A DNA stretch of 64,000 bases, taken from contig MEHQ01001964.1 in assembly GCA_008828725.1 (NCBI GenBank), positions 62,001 through 126,000 on the forward strand, given 5' to 3'. Both the position numbers and the translations under genes were made by a program. The stretch is from Saccharina japonica (Eukaryota > Sar > Phaeophyceae > Laminariales > Laminariaceae). The notes under the pieces are model-generated. The model ran no database searches, was not told the origin of the DNA, and saw only the letters and a program-made list of their open reading frames with translations. Shown here piece after piece: positions 1-11,780 of this stretch; position 1 is the first letter of the stretch, and the number at the start of each line of letters is the position of its first letter.

Positions 1-920
1 GTCAAGGGAGAGTAGATAAATTTAGTAGGTACGTGGGGTTATCCCCCCCGAGATGTGGTCAAAGGGGGGACTTAGTTCGCTCCCTCGTGCGCCGCCGTCC
101 TGTAAGACCCAAAGACGTGCCAAAAAAAAAATGAAAAATGTGTGCGTGCTTGGCATGGGCTTCGGGCATCTTGCCAGGGCTTCGGAATTGTGTTTGAGGC
201 ATGTTTGGGCCCGCGGGAGCGCGTTCCGCGGGCGCATGTTGACCCTACCCCCAAATGGCCGTAAAACCAGGGGGTATACCCCCAAATGACCATTTCCCTA
301 TTTTTATCCCTGTGGTCATCTGATACAGTTCTCAAAAATAGTATGCATGTCCCCTGCATGTACGGTAATATGCAGGTAAAGTCGTACTATGATATCATAT
401 TCATGCGTAGGATACAATATCGAATTATGTATGGTTTTCAATTCGTTCTTGCGCCACTCCCCTAGGCACGTCCCGGAGGGGAACCTTGTACATATATATG
501 TGTGCGTTATTCCTACCCGTCCACATCAAGCACACCCTGTGTCCGTGCCGATTCCTCATCCCAGAGAGATACAACCTCTGTGGTTTCAAAACCACAATTC
601 CACGACATAGCAAAGGAAGTGTTACTTTAAAATGCATAAGGAGGGTAGACAACGCAATGCCATGCCATCGTACTGGATACGAAAGGCACATCATAGGCAC
701 GCCAGCAACCCTGCTGCATTTGATAATAAAACAAACTCCAAATACTAGGCTGAACATCCAACATACACACGCGAGTAATCCAGCTAGGTTCCAAGAGAAA
801 CGAAAAGCGAAATAAAAGCTGAACAACATTTATACTTACTGTAGTAACACGTTCTCAACCACGTGCCAGTTGCTAGTAGCAAACGGTCGATCGCAGCCTC
901 GTGTCGGGTTCTAGCTACAC
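1..920. other. Intergenic, nothing recognised
   Basis: I see no convincing gene. Short open frames exist on both strands but have no recognisable motif, and open frames on opposite strands overlap. The first 300 bases hold G-rich and C-rich runs. Confidence 0.5.
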
Positions 921-924
921 GGAA

Positions 925-2172
925 TACTTGACGATGGAACAAGCAAGCTATATGCTACTTCGTACTTGCTCGCACACTTCGGCATACCAGAGAAGATGTT
1001 ATCGGTTTCCGCTGATTCCACGAAAGCATGAGATCTCGCGTGCGTACGGACGACAGTGAGCATCTAGAATTGTTCGGTGTCACTCAGGGGCCGCGACAAG
1101 GATGTGTGCTGTCACCGCTTCTGTTCAATATCTTGTTCGCTGCTGTGATACACGTCGTGCTGGTACGCTTCAGTGAGGACCCAGACATCTTGAGGGACCT
1201 GGTTCACCTCGAGGAGCACCTGCTGGAGGATGGGATAAAGAGTGACCGATTAGCACGTGTACGGAGGGCAGTATGGAGTATGCGGTACGTCGACGATGCG
1301 GACATTGTGTTGAAGACCGCGGAAGAACTTGCGAAGATGATGACCGTTATTGTGACCGTTTTCGAGGCAGCTGGTCTCACCGTATCCGAAACGAAAACGG
1401 AGACTATGCTGCTGCGGACATCAAACCAGGCACTCCGGACCTCACCGCTCGTCATCGAGGCAGCGGACCAGAGATATTAACAGACGATGGAGTTTTGTAC
1501 CTGGGTGGTCTTGTCTTTGCAAGCGCGGACATTATGCCACAGATCGAACGACGCATCCGACTTGCAACGGCATGCTACAATCGGTTCAAGCGGGAGCTGT
1601 ACGATATTGAGGGTGCCACGTTCACTCTAAAGGTGCGCATTGTAAAGGCCGAGCTGATGGAGGCATTGCTGTGCGGGTGTGTGACGTGAACCCTTGCCCA
1701 GGACCACTTCGCTGAGCTCCGAACAGCACATCACAACCCCCTCCTACGGACCATTGGTTTCCACCGCCGACAACGCACCGACCATCTCATGTCGTACGCC
1801 ATGGCTCTAAAGAAGGTACAATGTGAGAGCGTTGAGACGACCATCCGCAAACGGCGCCTCCTCATTGCGCGGGCCGTATAGCGCACGACCAATGGGCGGC
1901 TGACCCGGCGAATGATGTTTGGGGCGATCGTCGGTGGGAAGAACCGGGGACCAGGCCGACCTGAACATAACTGGGTCCAATGTCTAGCAGATGACCTCAG
2001 GGGTTTTCGAGCAACAGCGGGCTCCACAGAAAGCTCCCTTTTGCTGTTAGGAGCAGAGACGTTGTTATGGCCGAGGGCAGCTAAGAAAAGTCGGAAGTGG
2101 TATCGGAGGGTCGTTGAGGCGGCCGATATTTTTATTGCGAGGTGGCACAGGGGCGAAGCGAAGAGGAGCTAG
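925..2172 (+). pseudogene. LINE (non-LTR retrotransposon) reverse transcriptase, 5'-truncated and frameshifted
   Basis: The stretch encodes the second half of a LINE-type reverse transcriptase that copies its RNA at a nicked target. Visible motifs are FGIPEKML near 980, QGPRQGCVLSPLLFN near 1085-1130 (fingers/palm motif), and the catalytic YVDD within RYVDDADIV near 1285, where most families have YADD. The frame changes near 1470-1490, with a new frame running to a stop at 1689. A third stretch (ALKKVQC..TTIRKRRLLIA) lies near 1800-1880, and another (GPGRPEHNWVQCLADDLRGF) near 1935-2010. At least two frameshifts and two stops make it inactive. No endonuclease domain is seen upstream, so it is 5'-truncated, as is usual for LINEs. 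A second copy of the same family lies on the minus strand at 32275-32870. Confidence 0.85.
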
Positions 2173-2179
2173 ATACGGC

Positions 2180-2955
2180 ATGCAGCTGAGGACGCCAAGA
2201 GAGGCAACAAAGGGACGGCGGGGGCATCCGTACTGTTACAGCTGTCGACGAATGCAGAAACGAAATGGTAGTAGATTGCGCTGCAAGGTATCGGCTCGAC
2301 TAGCCCTTGAAGTCTATTATTTTGTATTTTGTTTGTTTATTTCTTGCTGAATTGTTCACCGGAGGAGTGCGGCTGAGGTAGTACCGGCTGTTGGCACCGC
2401 TATTGCTGAGAGTAGGAAGGAGATGGCAAAAGGTGTAGCATGGTCCCCGTATCGGTTTCGTAGCAGAGACGGGAACTTGTTACTATCATCGCCTTGAGAA
2501 ATGATTTTCTCTTTTTCTCTCTTGTGTCTCCTTTCTTGCTTTTCACCTTGTTTCTCCCTTTGTTTCCTTCCCCCCCCGGCGTCTTATGCCGGCGTCTTTC
2601 TCTTCTTCGTGTCCCTTCGCTCGTGCAGCAGTTATCTGTTACACTTGGGAACGTATGCTCTTTCTTCTAAGGGCCCTTCTGCCTCCTTGCGTTTTTTATT
2701 GTGTTTCATCTCATATTTCGTTTTTATTGTCTTCTCGTTCGTTCTTTGTTTGGCTCGAGTCGCTGTGTTCTCGTACCCAGTACGTTGGCATTCAATTGAT
2801 TTATCCACTAATTTGCGTTTATACTGTTTTGGTTTTCCTCTGTCTCACAGTCTGTGACGACATCATGTGTATCTCTCTAGGACTAGGAATCAGGACAGAC
2901 ACTGGGTGTACTGGTGTAGTTGAGTGGAAATACCGTGTTTAATGTGAAGACAAGA
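2180..2955. other. T-rich intergenic stretch
   Basis: A pyrimidine-rich stretch (2500-2850, TTTCTCTTT-like) gives long open frames of low-complexity Ser/Phe/Leu. These look like a composition effect and not a gene. Confidence 0.4.
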
Positions 2956-2959
2956 CACA

Positions 2960-3650
2960 TACACGTTCGCTGACGGATAGACCACTTGGGCTATCTAACG
3001 TAACAGACGGCATTATCTGCACACATAGAACACCGACGACACATTCTTCAGATTTACAGCCCATCAAAAATACGAAGACGAGATCCCACAAACGGTGTCT
3101 GCCTATATATCTCTCACATTTTAAGCACCCCTATACTACATCCACTTTATTAAAATTAAACACACACAACATCGTTTTTTGTAACTATAGGCATCGTCTC
3201 CTAATACAACACACCAACGTTTTCTGTACCAGGCCATCGCCATTCATTCTACACCACTCCATAAACGACACGCCCTGTGTACCTCTTGCTTTTGAAGCAA
3301 CTCCCTATACTTCAGACGATCACTTGGGCTACCACCTAACCTAGACACGGACTGCATCGTATATCTGCTGAAACAAATCACCGGCGACACTTTGCAGACT
3401 ACAGCCCACCAACAATATCCCGATAGGAGCCAACCAATGGTGCATACCTGTCTCCCACATTTGAATTGCCTCAATACTGACAGGAAATTACAGTATTTAT
3501 ATGCATCGCTTCCTACGAAAACACCGCGTTTGTTTTGTACCAGCCGATCAAGTTTTTCCCGACGTCACTCGACAACCTACACACCCTGCGGACCTTGTAC
3601 TTTTGGAGCAACTGCCAACATTTCCATCTCTGATGATTGACGTGGTAGCT
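2960..3650. repeat. Degenerate tandem repeat, unit about 310-340 bp
   Basis: Two diverged copies can be aligned by eye. The block starting CACTTGGGCTA near 2983 recurs near 3322, and both are followed by CACCG(A/G)CGACAC, a TACAGCCCA core and TCTCACATTT-like or TCCCACATTT-like text. The segment CTTTTGAAGCAACT near 3288 recurs as CTTTTGGAGCAACT near 3598, which suggests a third partial unit. Small open frames here are not supported as genes. Confidence 0.5.
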
Positions 3651-3674
3651 ACAAACCGGGGTTTTAACGCTCAC

Positions 3675-6301
3675 TTAAAGCTTCTCGGCATGTTTCCCCA
3701 CCATCGACGTAATTTCAATATTTAATTTATTCTGCGTTTCACTATCTACGGCTTTGGTCATAGCCTCGACGACTTTGCGCTCGTGTTTGGGCTTGGATCC
3801 ATCGGGTTTGGCCTTCGCCTCGACAATTCTCGCCTTGCTCTCGTCTAGTTTGGCGTCGACTTCTTTGTCTGCGGTGAGGAGACGCTTCGCTTTCTCTTCT
3901 GGGTCATGGGCTTGTGCGGACAGCATTTTGATAAGGGCCTTCGAATCAGCCTCTCTCGCTGGAGCCTGCATCGCAGCTCCTGCGGCAGCAGACTCTGCTA
4001 TCGCTAGCTTCCTCTCTGTGGTTTCATCAGACTCAACCTGGTTGGCAAAATTGGAGAAAACAAACTCCTCGAGGTTCACGGTGACCGGTATCGACCGGCG
4101 TTTGGCAGGTGGTGACTCCTCGTCATCATCCGACAATGGGTTGCTCGTCAATGGCGTCGATCCCGAACCAGAACCCCCCGGTTTCTTCCTGACGCCAGCG
4201 CCGCTAGACTTCAAGGCGTAAGATTAGACCTACATGTGTAACACGACGAGCACAGGTAAACGGCGGCGAGTTGTGAAATTCTGGTGTTTTCTACTTATAG
4301 CGGGTGATGCGTGGTATATATCGGGGTCGGTGGTTGGAAACTGTGGGCGGGGCGCGTTTTTTCAAACGACAGGATAAAGACAGTCAAGTAACTATCAAGC
4401 GAAGGAAGTGGGGAGGGAAATTATACATAATCTGCCAAACCACACCATCAGCAGTTTATACGTAGAGAGTACGCGCGAACGACGGTGACCACCGCGTCCA
4501 ACAGCCTGCGACAATACCGCTACTGTGATTTCAAGCAATTTACGTTGTTTGTTTGTACACGCAGGGTTGATGAGAACCGTATGATAAAACGGTTAGCCGT
4601 GTATGGATTTAGCGATGACACGCTGAAACTGAAACGTAGGTACGTACTCCTAAAGTAGTTTAAGCCTGTACGCACCCCGCGTCCAAAAGTGTGTGTGGTC
4701 GAAGTCAAGCCACAGCAACAGCAGTTTGTAAGTAGAGAAAACGCGCGCACGACGGCGACCACCGCGTCCAACAGCTTTGCGACAATACCGCCGCTGTGAT
4801 TTCAAGAAATTTATGTTGCTTGTTTGTACACGCGGGGTTGATGGAAACCGTGTACTTGAACGTTTAGATAATGACATTTAGCGACGACACAGTGAAACTG
4901 AGACGTAGGTACGTACTCGTCATGTAATTGAAGCCTGTACGCACCCGGCTTTCAAGAGGGCTTGTAGTCAAAGGCATATTACAGCCGTACTACTACGTGT
5001 TAAAGTATAGGGATGGTCAAGTAGTAGTGGCGTATTGTCCAATGAACCAATCCTGCCCAACCTTACGCCGGCATCCCCGGTGGAATGGAAGGTGAATCTC
5101 GTCTGTGTTAGAGTCAAGGTCGTGAGTTCGAGACCCCCCGCACGCACGTTTTCTCGCAAACAATATGTTGACTATTAATAGCGGAAAGCGCGAGAGCGTG
5201 AGTTAGCAGAAATCGATGTAAATCGACGAGCGGCGGGAATGCTGGACCCTCTGCGCATTAAAAATCAAGGCAAGAACCGTAGCGGGGAGGAGGGATAAGA
5301 GCCTGCTTTATAACCCCGGATCTAATTTACGACTATGGAGGGAGAGGGACAGAAGTGCGAAGATAATAAATGGGATGGAAAAAAACTTAAACAAAAGTGC
5401 TTGGAGTAGATTGTACGCGTTTCAAGTCGCTGAGAAGGAGGTGAGGAATAAAATAAATAAACATGTTGACACCTAACCCCCACAGCTATATTTCTGATAA
5501 TAGTAATAATAAACGCGAATCACCAGACACAGATCCTCCAAAACACAGTGTTGGGTGGCGAACGCGGCGAACTCGAGACGGATTCCAACGCGACAGCAAA
5601 TCCCACATGCTAGCTCAACCCCACGCGCTTCTTTACATGCCGGGTTGACCAAAATCGGCTAGTTTCCGGCCCGCAACCAAATATTCGAAGGTCGACAGTC
5701 AGCAGCAGAGCCAGCAAGACTCCAACCCCAGGCTTGACGGCATAAAACACTTTTTACAAATGGAAGCTTGTGCGCACCCCGAGTTAAAGAGGCTTGTTAC
5801 CAAGAACGGCCTCATCGTAAGCACAGAGATACTTTTCCAGCCAAACAATAGTGGACCCCTGTGATTAAATAAGGCAATAAGGATACAACCCTCTGTACCC
5901 CCTACAAGTCTAAAACTATACAAATACATATTTAACGTGCCACAAGAAAAAATACCTTCTCGGTTCTGTCGTGCTTGGCCGCCTTCTTGGCTGCTTCGTC
6001 GCTCTTAGATTCAGCAGCGTTCTCCTCGGCCTCGTCCGCACGTTGCTTGCACGTTTTCAGAGCTCCGTGCTTTGTATCGTCCATGCCCTCTCGCACGCCA
6101 CTCGGGAATTCTCCACTCTAGAGCCTCCCGCTGATGTGCGTCCATCATCTCCTTGTTCTTTACACGGCAAATGCGTCCCGTGACCCCGCCAGAAGACGCA
6201 AAATCTGGGACATTGGTAATCGTTGCCGCCATACCATTCCAGGCAGCTAAGCGTTTGGCGTATTTCTTGAGCTTGGCGAGGAAGGGTTTGTAGCACGCGA
6301 C
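3675..6301 (-). CDS. Myb/SANT-like DNA-binding family protein, two exons, one frameshift
   Basis: Proposed exon A is 6301-5956. It is preceded by a good acceptor (pyrimidine-rich run then CAG at 6304-6302) and followed by AAG|GTATTT at 5956. It encodes LAAWNGMAATITNVPDF, then GVTGRICRVKNKEMM and AHQREALEWRI, resembling the Myb/SANT-like domain common in heterokont proteins. A one-base shift at a CCC run (near 6105) is needed to continue into SGVREGMDDTKHGALKTCKQ and a charged Ala/Glu/Lys tail. Exon B (about 4211-3675) continues with a Gly/Ser-rich linker, an acidic SDDDEES run and a basic PPAKRR patch like a nuclear signal. It then has an Ala/Glu/Lys-rich, coiled-coil-prone end and stops at 3675. 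The intron would be about 1.7 kb. Joining the two exons, and the exact start of exon B, are inferences. Such proteins are often multicopy and may be transposon-associated. The frameshift may be a sequencing error or a real break. Confidence 0.5.
4449..4985. repeat. Tandem duplication, 270 bp unit, two copies
   Basis: Copy 1 (4449-4718) and copy 2 (4719-about 4985) are offset by 270 bp. They share long matches such as GACCACCGCGTCCAACAGC and CGTAGGTACGTACTC and the end AAGCCTGTACGCACCC. By eye, identity is roughly 80-85 percent. A short related end piece (GCGCACCCCGAGT) recurs near 5771. The duplication lies inside the proposed intron of, or beside, the Myb/SANT-like gene. Confidence 0.8.
5085..5150 (+). 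other. tRNA-like pol III B-box, possible SINE remnant
   Basis: The text AAGGTCGTGAGTTCGAGACC near 5114-5133 looks like the variable-loop/T-arm part of a tRNA and matches the pol III B-box consensus closely. No matching A-box or folded acceptor stem is visible at tRNA spacing upstream, so this is not a tRNA gene. It may be the decayed head of a tRNA-derived SINE. Confidence 0.3.
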
Positions 6302-6339
6302 CTGGAATCGGGAGACACATGAAGAACGGGTTGAGCGAA

Positions 6340-7395
6340 AATATTAAATTCGATATACTGGCATGGAATGCTCGTGCGCAGCTGCGGTAAACTCGACAAC
6401 CACACTCATGAAGCCAAAGAAGTCCGGCTTGCTTGCATCTGACCTAACTAGCGAGAGCCCGACATGAGACAAACCAGCGTTTGCAGCTCTCACTAGCAAC
6501 TCGCGATGGAGGACGTTTGTAATTGTTTTCAACTGTGTGCCGTGGTGGGAAATTGACGAACGCGGGCCGGGTGGTAGAGCACTTGCTGCTGCTGCTGTAG
6601 CTGCTGCTGCTGCTGCCGCAACTAGTAATGTTTGCCGAGGAAGATGGCGGCGAGGAAGTAGGAAACAAAACTCGAGAAGTTGAAAAACAAACTAAAGGGA
6701 GTTGACAGATCATGAAGAGGATGCTGGAAATAAAAGTTGGACAGAAAACAGGGCACTGTTTGGCACGCTATTATTGTTTGAGTAGGCTGGAAAGGAGTCC
6801 CAACGTTTTAGACACCAGCTAATGTTAAAAACCAGCTTCGATCGTGCTGCTGTGATGCTGTGCTGATGTACTACTAACAACAGCATGAGCATACTCAGGC
6901 AGGTAGACGTAAGTATACATGGTGGCCGTAACAGCAACACCAAAACGATCGGGTGCAGCAACAGAGAGATCAGCAAGATGCACAGCGACTTCAACTGTAT
7001 AACAGCGGCAGCCAAAGCGCGAGGTTACGGTATAGACGACGAACCCGAACGCGCACTCTACTTAAATATACGGCGTTCTGCCCTGAACGCTCGACATTTC
7101 CTTGAGGCGAGTACTCGTAATCGCTTCTCCTAAACGTTCACGTAACAGCAGCCACGCTGTTCGCCTATGCGGGCGTACACTCCCAGGGACAGCCTGCACT
7201 TCGAAGTCGCTGCAGGAGTCGGAGCTCATAGTATGGAGGAGCCCACGACAAAGTTGTATAATATGTACAGCCGTATGACTTATACTACGTGTGTGTATCA
7301 TACCTTGTACCTGGTACATCATACTCGAAACACGAGGGGGACAATCATCGTTCGAACAACCTATTTAATCAGACTATTATCTATTTGCAGGTAAC
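6340..7395. other. Intergenic with short CTG-rich tract, no gene recognised
   Basis: A broken CTG tract lies at about 6583-6622. The rest carries small overlapping open frames with no motif. A minus-strand frame at 6532-6344 could be an extra 5' exon of the Myb/SANT-like gene, but no splice signal decides it. Confidence 0.35.
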
Positions 7396-7402
7396 TTTTT
7401 GA

Positions 7403-7503
7403 GGAAACATGGGTACACTGCTGCATGCCTCGTCAACAAACTACTTGGACTCTCGCGGAAACATGGGTACACTGCTGCATGCCTCGTCAATAAACTACTT
7501 GGA
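7403..7503. repeat. 54 bp direct tandem duplication
   Basis: The block starting GGAAACATGGGTACACTGCT at 7403 repeats at 7457 with one visible base change (AACAAACTA against AATAAACTA). The unit is 54 bp, a multiple of three, so frames pass through unbroken. Confidence 0.9.
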
Positions 7504-7559
7504 ATTAGGCCGGGATCCTGTCGGCTGTACTGCTGTAGTTCGAAATTCAAAATAGGCTT

Positions 7560-8160
7560 ACGTTCTGCTGCTGTTGTAGGTGAGCATTTCGTTTGCATCG
7601 ATGGATCCAGCACCCTATCACGACGAACGCACCTGCCCCACCACGACCCGGGCGTCGGCTTCTCGTCAAACACGCTTCTCCCCTGCAACATTAAGATGCG
7701 CTTATTCTCTATGCCCCACTTGGTCGGGGGTTCGTGCGCAGCCGACTCTTCTTTTGAGCGCCATCGGGGCGGATCTCCGCTCGAAGAAGACGATCGCGCG
7801 CTTCCCAGTTGTGGCTGGGCAAGGCTCACGGCGTTTGAACCGAGACGATCAGCCTCTTTTGTGCATGCACTCGAGCCCGCAGAGAGGACACCACTGCTCC
7901 CTGGAAGCCCACCGGGACTGCCGTCTGTGCCGTAGTGAGATGAGAGAGGACGTGGTAGGGGCGGTGCCGATGAAGAGAGCTCTACGCAAACCGGCTTTAG
8001 CTTCTGAGCGAAGCTGCGCCAACATCGCATTATCGGGTGGCCTGCTCATCTTCCCGAGGAAGGCTGAGGGTGGCGACTTGGGCTTGGTGCCTGTCGTGGT
8101 GCTGTGTGTCGGCTGGTGCGCGGAGGAGTGCGAGGGTGGAGGATGATGTACCTAAAATAA
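7560..8160 (-). pseudogene. Possible broken exon of unknown protein
   Basis: This is a GC-rich island in AT-richer surroundings. On the minus strand, one frame (about 8150-7960) reads Pro/Ser/Thr-rich text, then FLGKMSRPPDNAMLAQLRSE. A different frame then reads HYGTDGSPGGLPGSSG and continues as Ser/Gly/Arg-rich text to about 7600. The change of frame suggests a frameshift or a hidden intron. The plus strand is also open (7580-8146), so coding potential alone does not fix the strand. I do not recognise a family. A minus-strand glutamine/arginine-rich frame at 8656-8324 could be a neighbouring exon but is unsupported. Confidence 0.3.
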
Positions 8161-8839
8161 CGCTCACAACGATAATTCATATGTACACCTCATTGGCTCG
8201 CCTCCCCACTTCCCTTTTTATTTTCGGAGGCGTCAGAAAGATTTCTTTTACTTCTATCGCAAACATATCGAAGTCATGAAGGGACGGGAATTCACTAATT
8301 TTAGCCGAAGGGAAGTTTCTTTTTCAACATTTATCACACTCTACTGTAGTAACCAAAACGAAACACACAGCAGTTCGTAAACCTTGCGACAACACGAAGA
8401 AGCAGTCCGTCGACCATCGAGCAATATCAACGTGAGCACGCGAGTCACTCTTGCACTCTTGCTCTAAGTCTTGATACCTCTGCTGGCGGCGAAGGCGGTG
8501 CTGCTGCTGTGTCAAGGCTTTGCGCTGCACACACTGCTCGTACCTCAAGCTCATGGGTACTACTGGACTGGAATGTAAGGACCGTTGAGCATGGTGGCAT
8601 TTCTTTTTTCCAAGCTCTGTATCATACGCTGCTGTATACAGCCCACAGAGCTGCACAGAGCCCTGCCGCTTGAAATCAACTAGAATTACTGCTGCGTGGT
8701 GTGTGTCTCGTTCAATGCCAAGTAGGTGTGGTCGTTGTTGACTGTATCGTGCGTCATGTGCATTGTCTTTATCATGCAGAAGGGCAAAAACAAATCATCA
8801 CAATTCATGCGGGTAAACAAATAGCCGTACGCCAGGTTT

Positions 8840-9195
8840 ACATGGCATCTTCGAGGTGGTGTTAAGTCGGAATCCCTCCCAAGGGTTATTTGCCAGAATT
8901 CGTGACTCTGAGGGCCCAGAGCACGCCCCACGGACCTCGGCCGGGACCCGCACCTGCGCCGTGGTGTACACGCGCCCCCCCTGCGTCCTCCGCGGCCGAG
9001 AACACGAGAAAATACCCCGGACCGGGAGATAAACGAAGGCCGAAGCGCGAAAAAAGTTAATTTGGTAATAATATAATACACGTATATCTATGACATGTGA
9101 ACTCGGCGAGGCTCGAACTAACAACGTAAAATACAAAAACCGGCACCGTGACAATTTGACTAGAATACCAAACGCGCCTAAAATTGTGTTTCGCG
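8840..9195 (-). repeat. Dispersed GC-rich repeat family A, copy 1 (possible tRNA-headed SINE)
   Basis: The stretch 8840-9080 matches 26045-26280 along its length, with shared text such as CCCAGAGCACGCCCCACG and CTCGGCCGGG. Next to it, on the minus strand at about 9190-9095, is TTAGTTCGAGCC, a pol III B-box-like element. This gives the order head then body expected of a tRNA-derived SINE read on the minus strand. Copy 2 lacks the head. Confidence 0.5.
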
Positions 9196-9199
9196 GCGA

Positions 9200-10515
9200 G
9201 CGACAGACGCACGACACACCGCACACACATGCACACCAGCAGGGGCAACAGCGGCAACAGCAGCGGCCGCAGAAGAGAGGCTGAATTGATAAAGACATAT
9301 CGCTGCCTCCGAGTCTGCAACTACTGTAGCCGAAGCAGTATACCGCGGGCCTGCCACACAGGCGTAGTGTTGCCTGTCCTGCTGCTTGTATTGCTGTATG
9401 GGGTTGTAACGTTGTTGTTTCGTATCTCTTCATGGTATCTGTTGTCTAGATGTTTAGGGCCGTGTGTTTTGGGCACATACAAAACATCGGAAACATAAAC
9501 ACAGGTGAGTAGCTCATATGTAATTCAAACGGTTCATACATTTCCGTCGATATTGAGAGTGAATCTCTCACAAACACACCGCATCAAAGAAAGGTAGGTG
9601 GTGGATAACGGACAGCAGGCAGACAGCGTTATAACGTTGTACTCTCTACATGTTGTCTGTTGTCGACCTGGTATGTGTCTGAGCTGTGTGTTCATCGGAG
9701 AGAAGCATATATGTACACAATAGGCTTCGCTGGCGGTTCGGAGAGAAGCATATATGTATACAATAGGCTTCGCTGGCGGCTTTGATGGCCGCCGGACGGC
9801 CGCCCTTCGCAGCCTTGCGTGATGCCGATAATGTTACCAGCATTGCGGTGAAGGATAAGTGTCAGACGGAATGCCAATAGCTTCGCGCGCTCTACACACG
9901 TTATCGGCACTGTCTCGAAAGATGAAAACCAGACGTACTGCCAAGGGTTGAAAGCCCTCTGCACACTGTCCACGAAGAGTGACAACCGTACTTGAAATAC
10001 ATGTGACACTGCTGCTGTACTCATATGTGTGTTCTCGTATGAATCTTGGGGCACAAATCTGGAACATGCACATTGTATGCTCCACAGCTCTTCTTACTGT
10101 GCGAGCCTACACATCTTCGAAATAGGCGAATAAAGACGGCCACAGGAACAGCAATACCATGGTCACTGCTTGTAGTAGTACTGACACTGATGCGTGTGTG
10201 TATATTTGATACTGGCCACACATATCCAACCCAGATGCTTTGGACTGGTCACAGCTCCTGGTAGGTACTGTTGTAGTACAGCAGTAGGATTGATACATAT
10301 TGTAGTGTCTTCGATATATACGCGATGCACGTATACATCTACGCGCCTCTTCCGCCAGAGAATAAAAGACAAACAAAAATAGAACGCTGCTGTACATACC
10401 GTAGGAGCTCCGCAGCAACTTTGACAGTGCATGCGTAGCTCGATCTTACTGCTTGCCGTAGGCTATCCTTCAGACGTACACGTATACGTACAGCAGTCGC
10501 TCTCTCACCTGTCTC
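9200..10515. other. Intergenic, one 43-44 bp tandem duplication
   Basis: A duplicated block GAGAGAAGCATATATGTA..CAATAGGCTTCGCTGGCGG occurs at about 9697 and 9740. Many TACTGCTGTAC-type words are present. No gene is recognised. Confidence 0.4.
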
Positions 10516-10519
10516 TCTC

Positions 10520-10880
10520 TACAATTTGTTTTTAGATGCGAGTTCTCGATAAAGCCTGCGTGGCATGTGTGCTCGTGGCGTCCCCGATCTGAGCACACAG
10601 CCTCCCGCGCAGGCCTCTACAACGTGGACGGCGGCCGGAAGCCGACCCCCAGACGTCAGATAATACTTGTGTGAAAAAAAACACGCGAAGACATAGGGCA
10701 CGATTCAAGGTAGAACTCGCTGTAGACCTGGACGGTAAGGCCTCGCGCAGGCGATACGTCACTGAGCAGGCGGATCCGCAAAGCCGGCCGTTGCAGGCGA
10801 GGCGTGGACACGCCTCAGGTAGAAACCGCGCTGAAAGGCGGTCAGAGGCGGGAGCAATCCGCTGTCCAAAGGATGTTCAG
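10520..10880 (-). repeat. Dispersed repeat family B, copy 1
   Basis: Read on the minus strand, this matches 36725-37150 on the plus strand. Shared blocks include CTCTGACCGCCTT, CGGCTTYGCGGRTCCGCC, CCTTCGCGTGTTT-like text and TGCGCGGGAGGCT. In one frame both copies give a similar peptide (VVEACAGG here, IVEDCAGG there; YRELASKNK against IENCHLSKFK). That hints the family carries a decayed coding segment of unknown kind. Confidence 0.6.
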
Positions 10881-10918
10881 GTTCGTCCAAGAACTATACT
10901 AGGTTCTATATCTGATAC

Positions 10919-11218
10919 TGTTGATCGATCTCTAAAGGTGTACGTAGTTGGCAGGGGAACGCATCGCGGTGACTCAAGACAGCAGTGACACAGAAACTCT
11001 TCTCTTGTATTATTATCGAGCTGTCGAGTGACAGCTCACGGAGAAACATGAAAGGACATAATGCGGCAAGCTGCCAGACATGAAGCGTCCCGTTCACCCG
11101 CAATATATCCGCCGCTCCGTGCAGATGTCTCCCTTAAACATAATGCCTCATCGATATATGGTTGAACACCTTACTATAACATGGATCATCTCCGTCGTAT
11201 TCTGTAGCACAATCAACA
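10919..11218 (-). repeat. 3' LTR of the Copia element
   Basis: 300 bp, bounded by TGTT..AACA, and pairs with 16940-17237. The ends TGTTGAT/ATCAACA are short inverted repeats, as expected for LTRs. Target duplication GATAC precedes it. Confidence 0.9.
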
Positions 11219-11229
11219 TCCCCCCTGCT
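11219..11229 (-). other. Polypurine tract of the Copia element
   Basis: On the minus strand AGCAGGGGGGA lies directly against the 3' LTR. This is the expected position of the plus-strand primer for reverse transcription. Confidence 0.7.
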
Positions 11230-11780
11230 CAATATAAACGACCATAGAAATACCCTCCCCCCTTCTCTGTGCATAACAAGGCACAACAACGCATGGTGGA
11301 TATATCTCAACTCAGAATGAACTCTTATCATACTATGAAGTGTAAACTCGAAAACCAAGAATGAAACTGAAAACTGAAACCTCACCAAATCTCCCAATCG
11401 AAAATCAAATTTCGCAAACCAAATGTTCAAAACCTCAAATCAGGTCTTCGCACTATCGAGCCGAAAACATTTTTTTATATCAAAAAGAAACTCATCCCGT
11501 TGACAAGTGAAAACCTCTCCCACAATCCCAGACGAAAATAATTGCAGTCATGGAAAATATGACACTATGGGTCACACAAAAAAAAATAAAAACGAAAAAG
11601 GTATAAGGCCAGAGATCGCAAGGAAGCTCGTTCCCTCAGATAAAAGTCTCGTTTCATCCTTTATTCCTGACATAAATTCACAGAACGCGACGGTAATGCG
11701 AGATAGAATACACACTTCTTCCAAAAATACAATCTGGCGTTCAAACCACAGTACCCAGAAAAAAACCAACATAGAACCTC

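Noticed and set aside
2501..2942. Two 118-codon hydrophobic frames
   Set aside because: Pyrimidine-rich DNA gives Phe/Leu/Ser strings in overlapping frames. No real membrane-protein pattern or start context.
5085..5150. A tRNA gene
   Set aside because: Only the T-arm-like part fits. No A-box at proper spacing and no pairing acceptor stem.
8324..8656. Minus-strand Gln/Arg-rich frame as a coiled-coil exon
   Set aside because: No clear splice sites or family. Kept only as a note beside the possible exon at 7560-8160.
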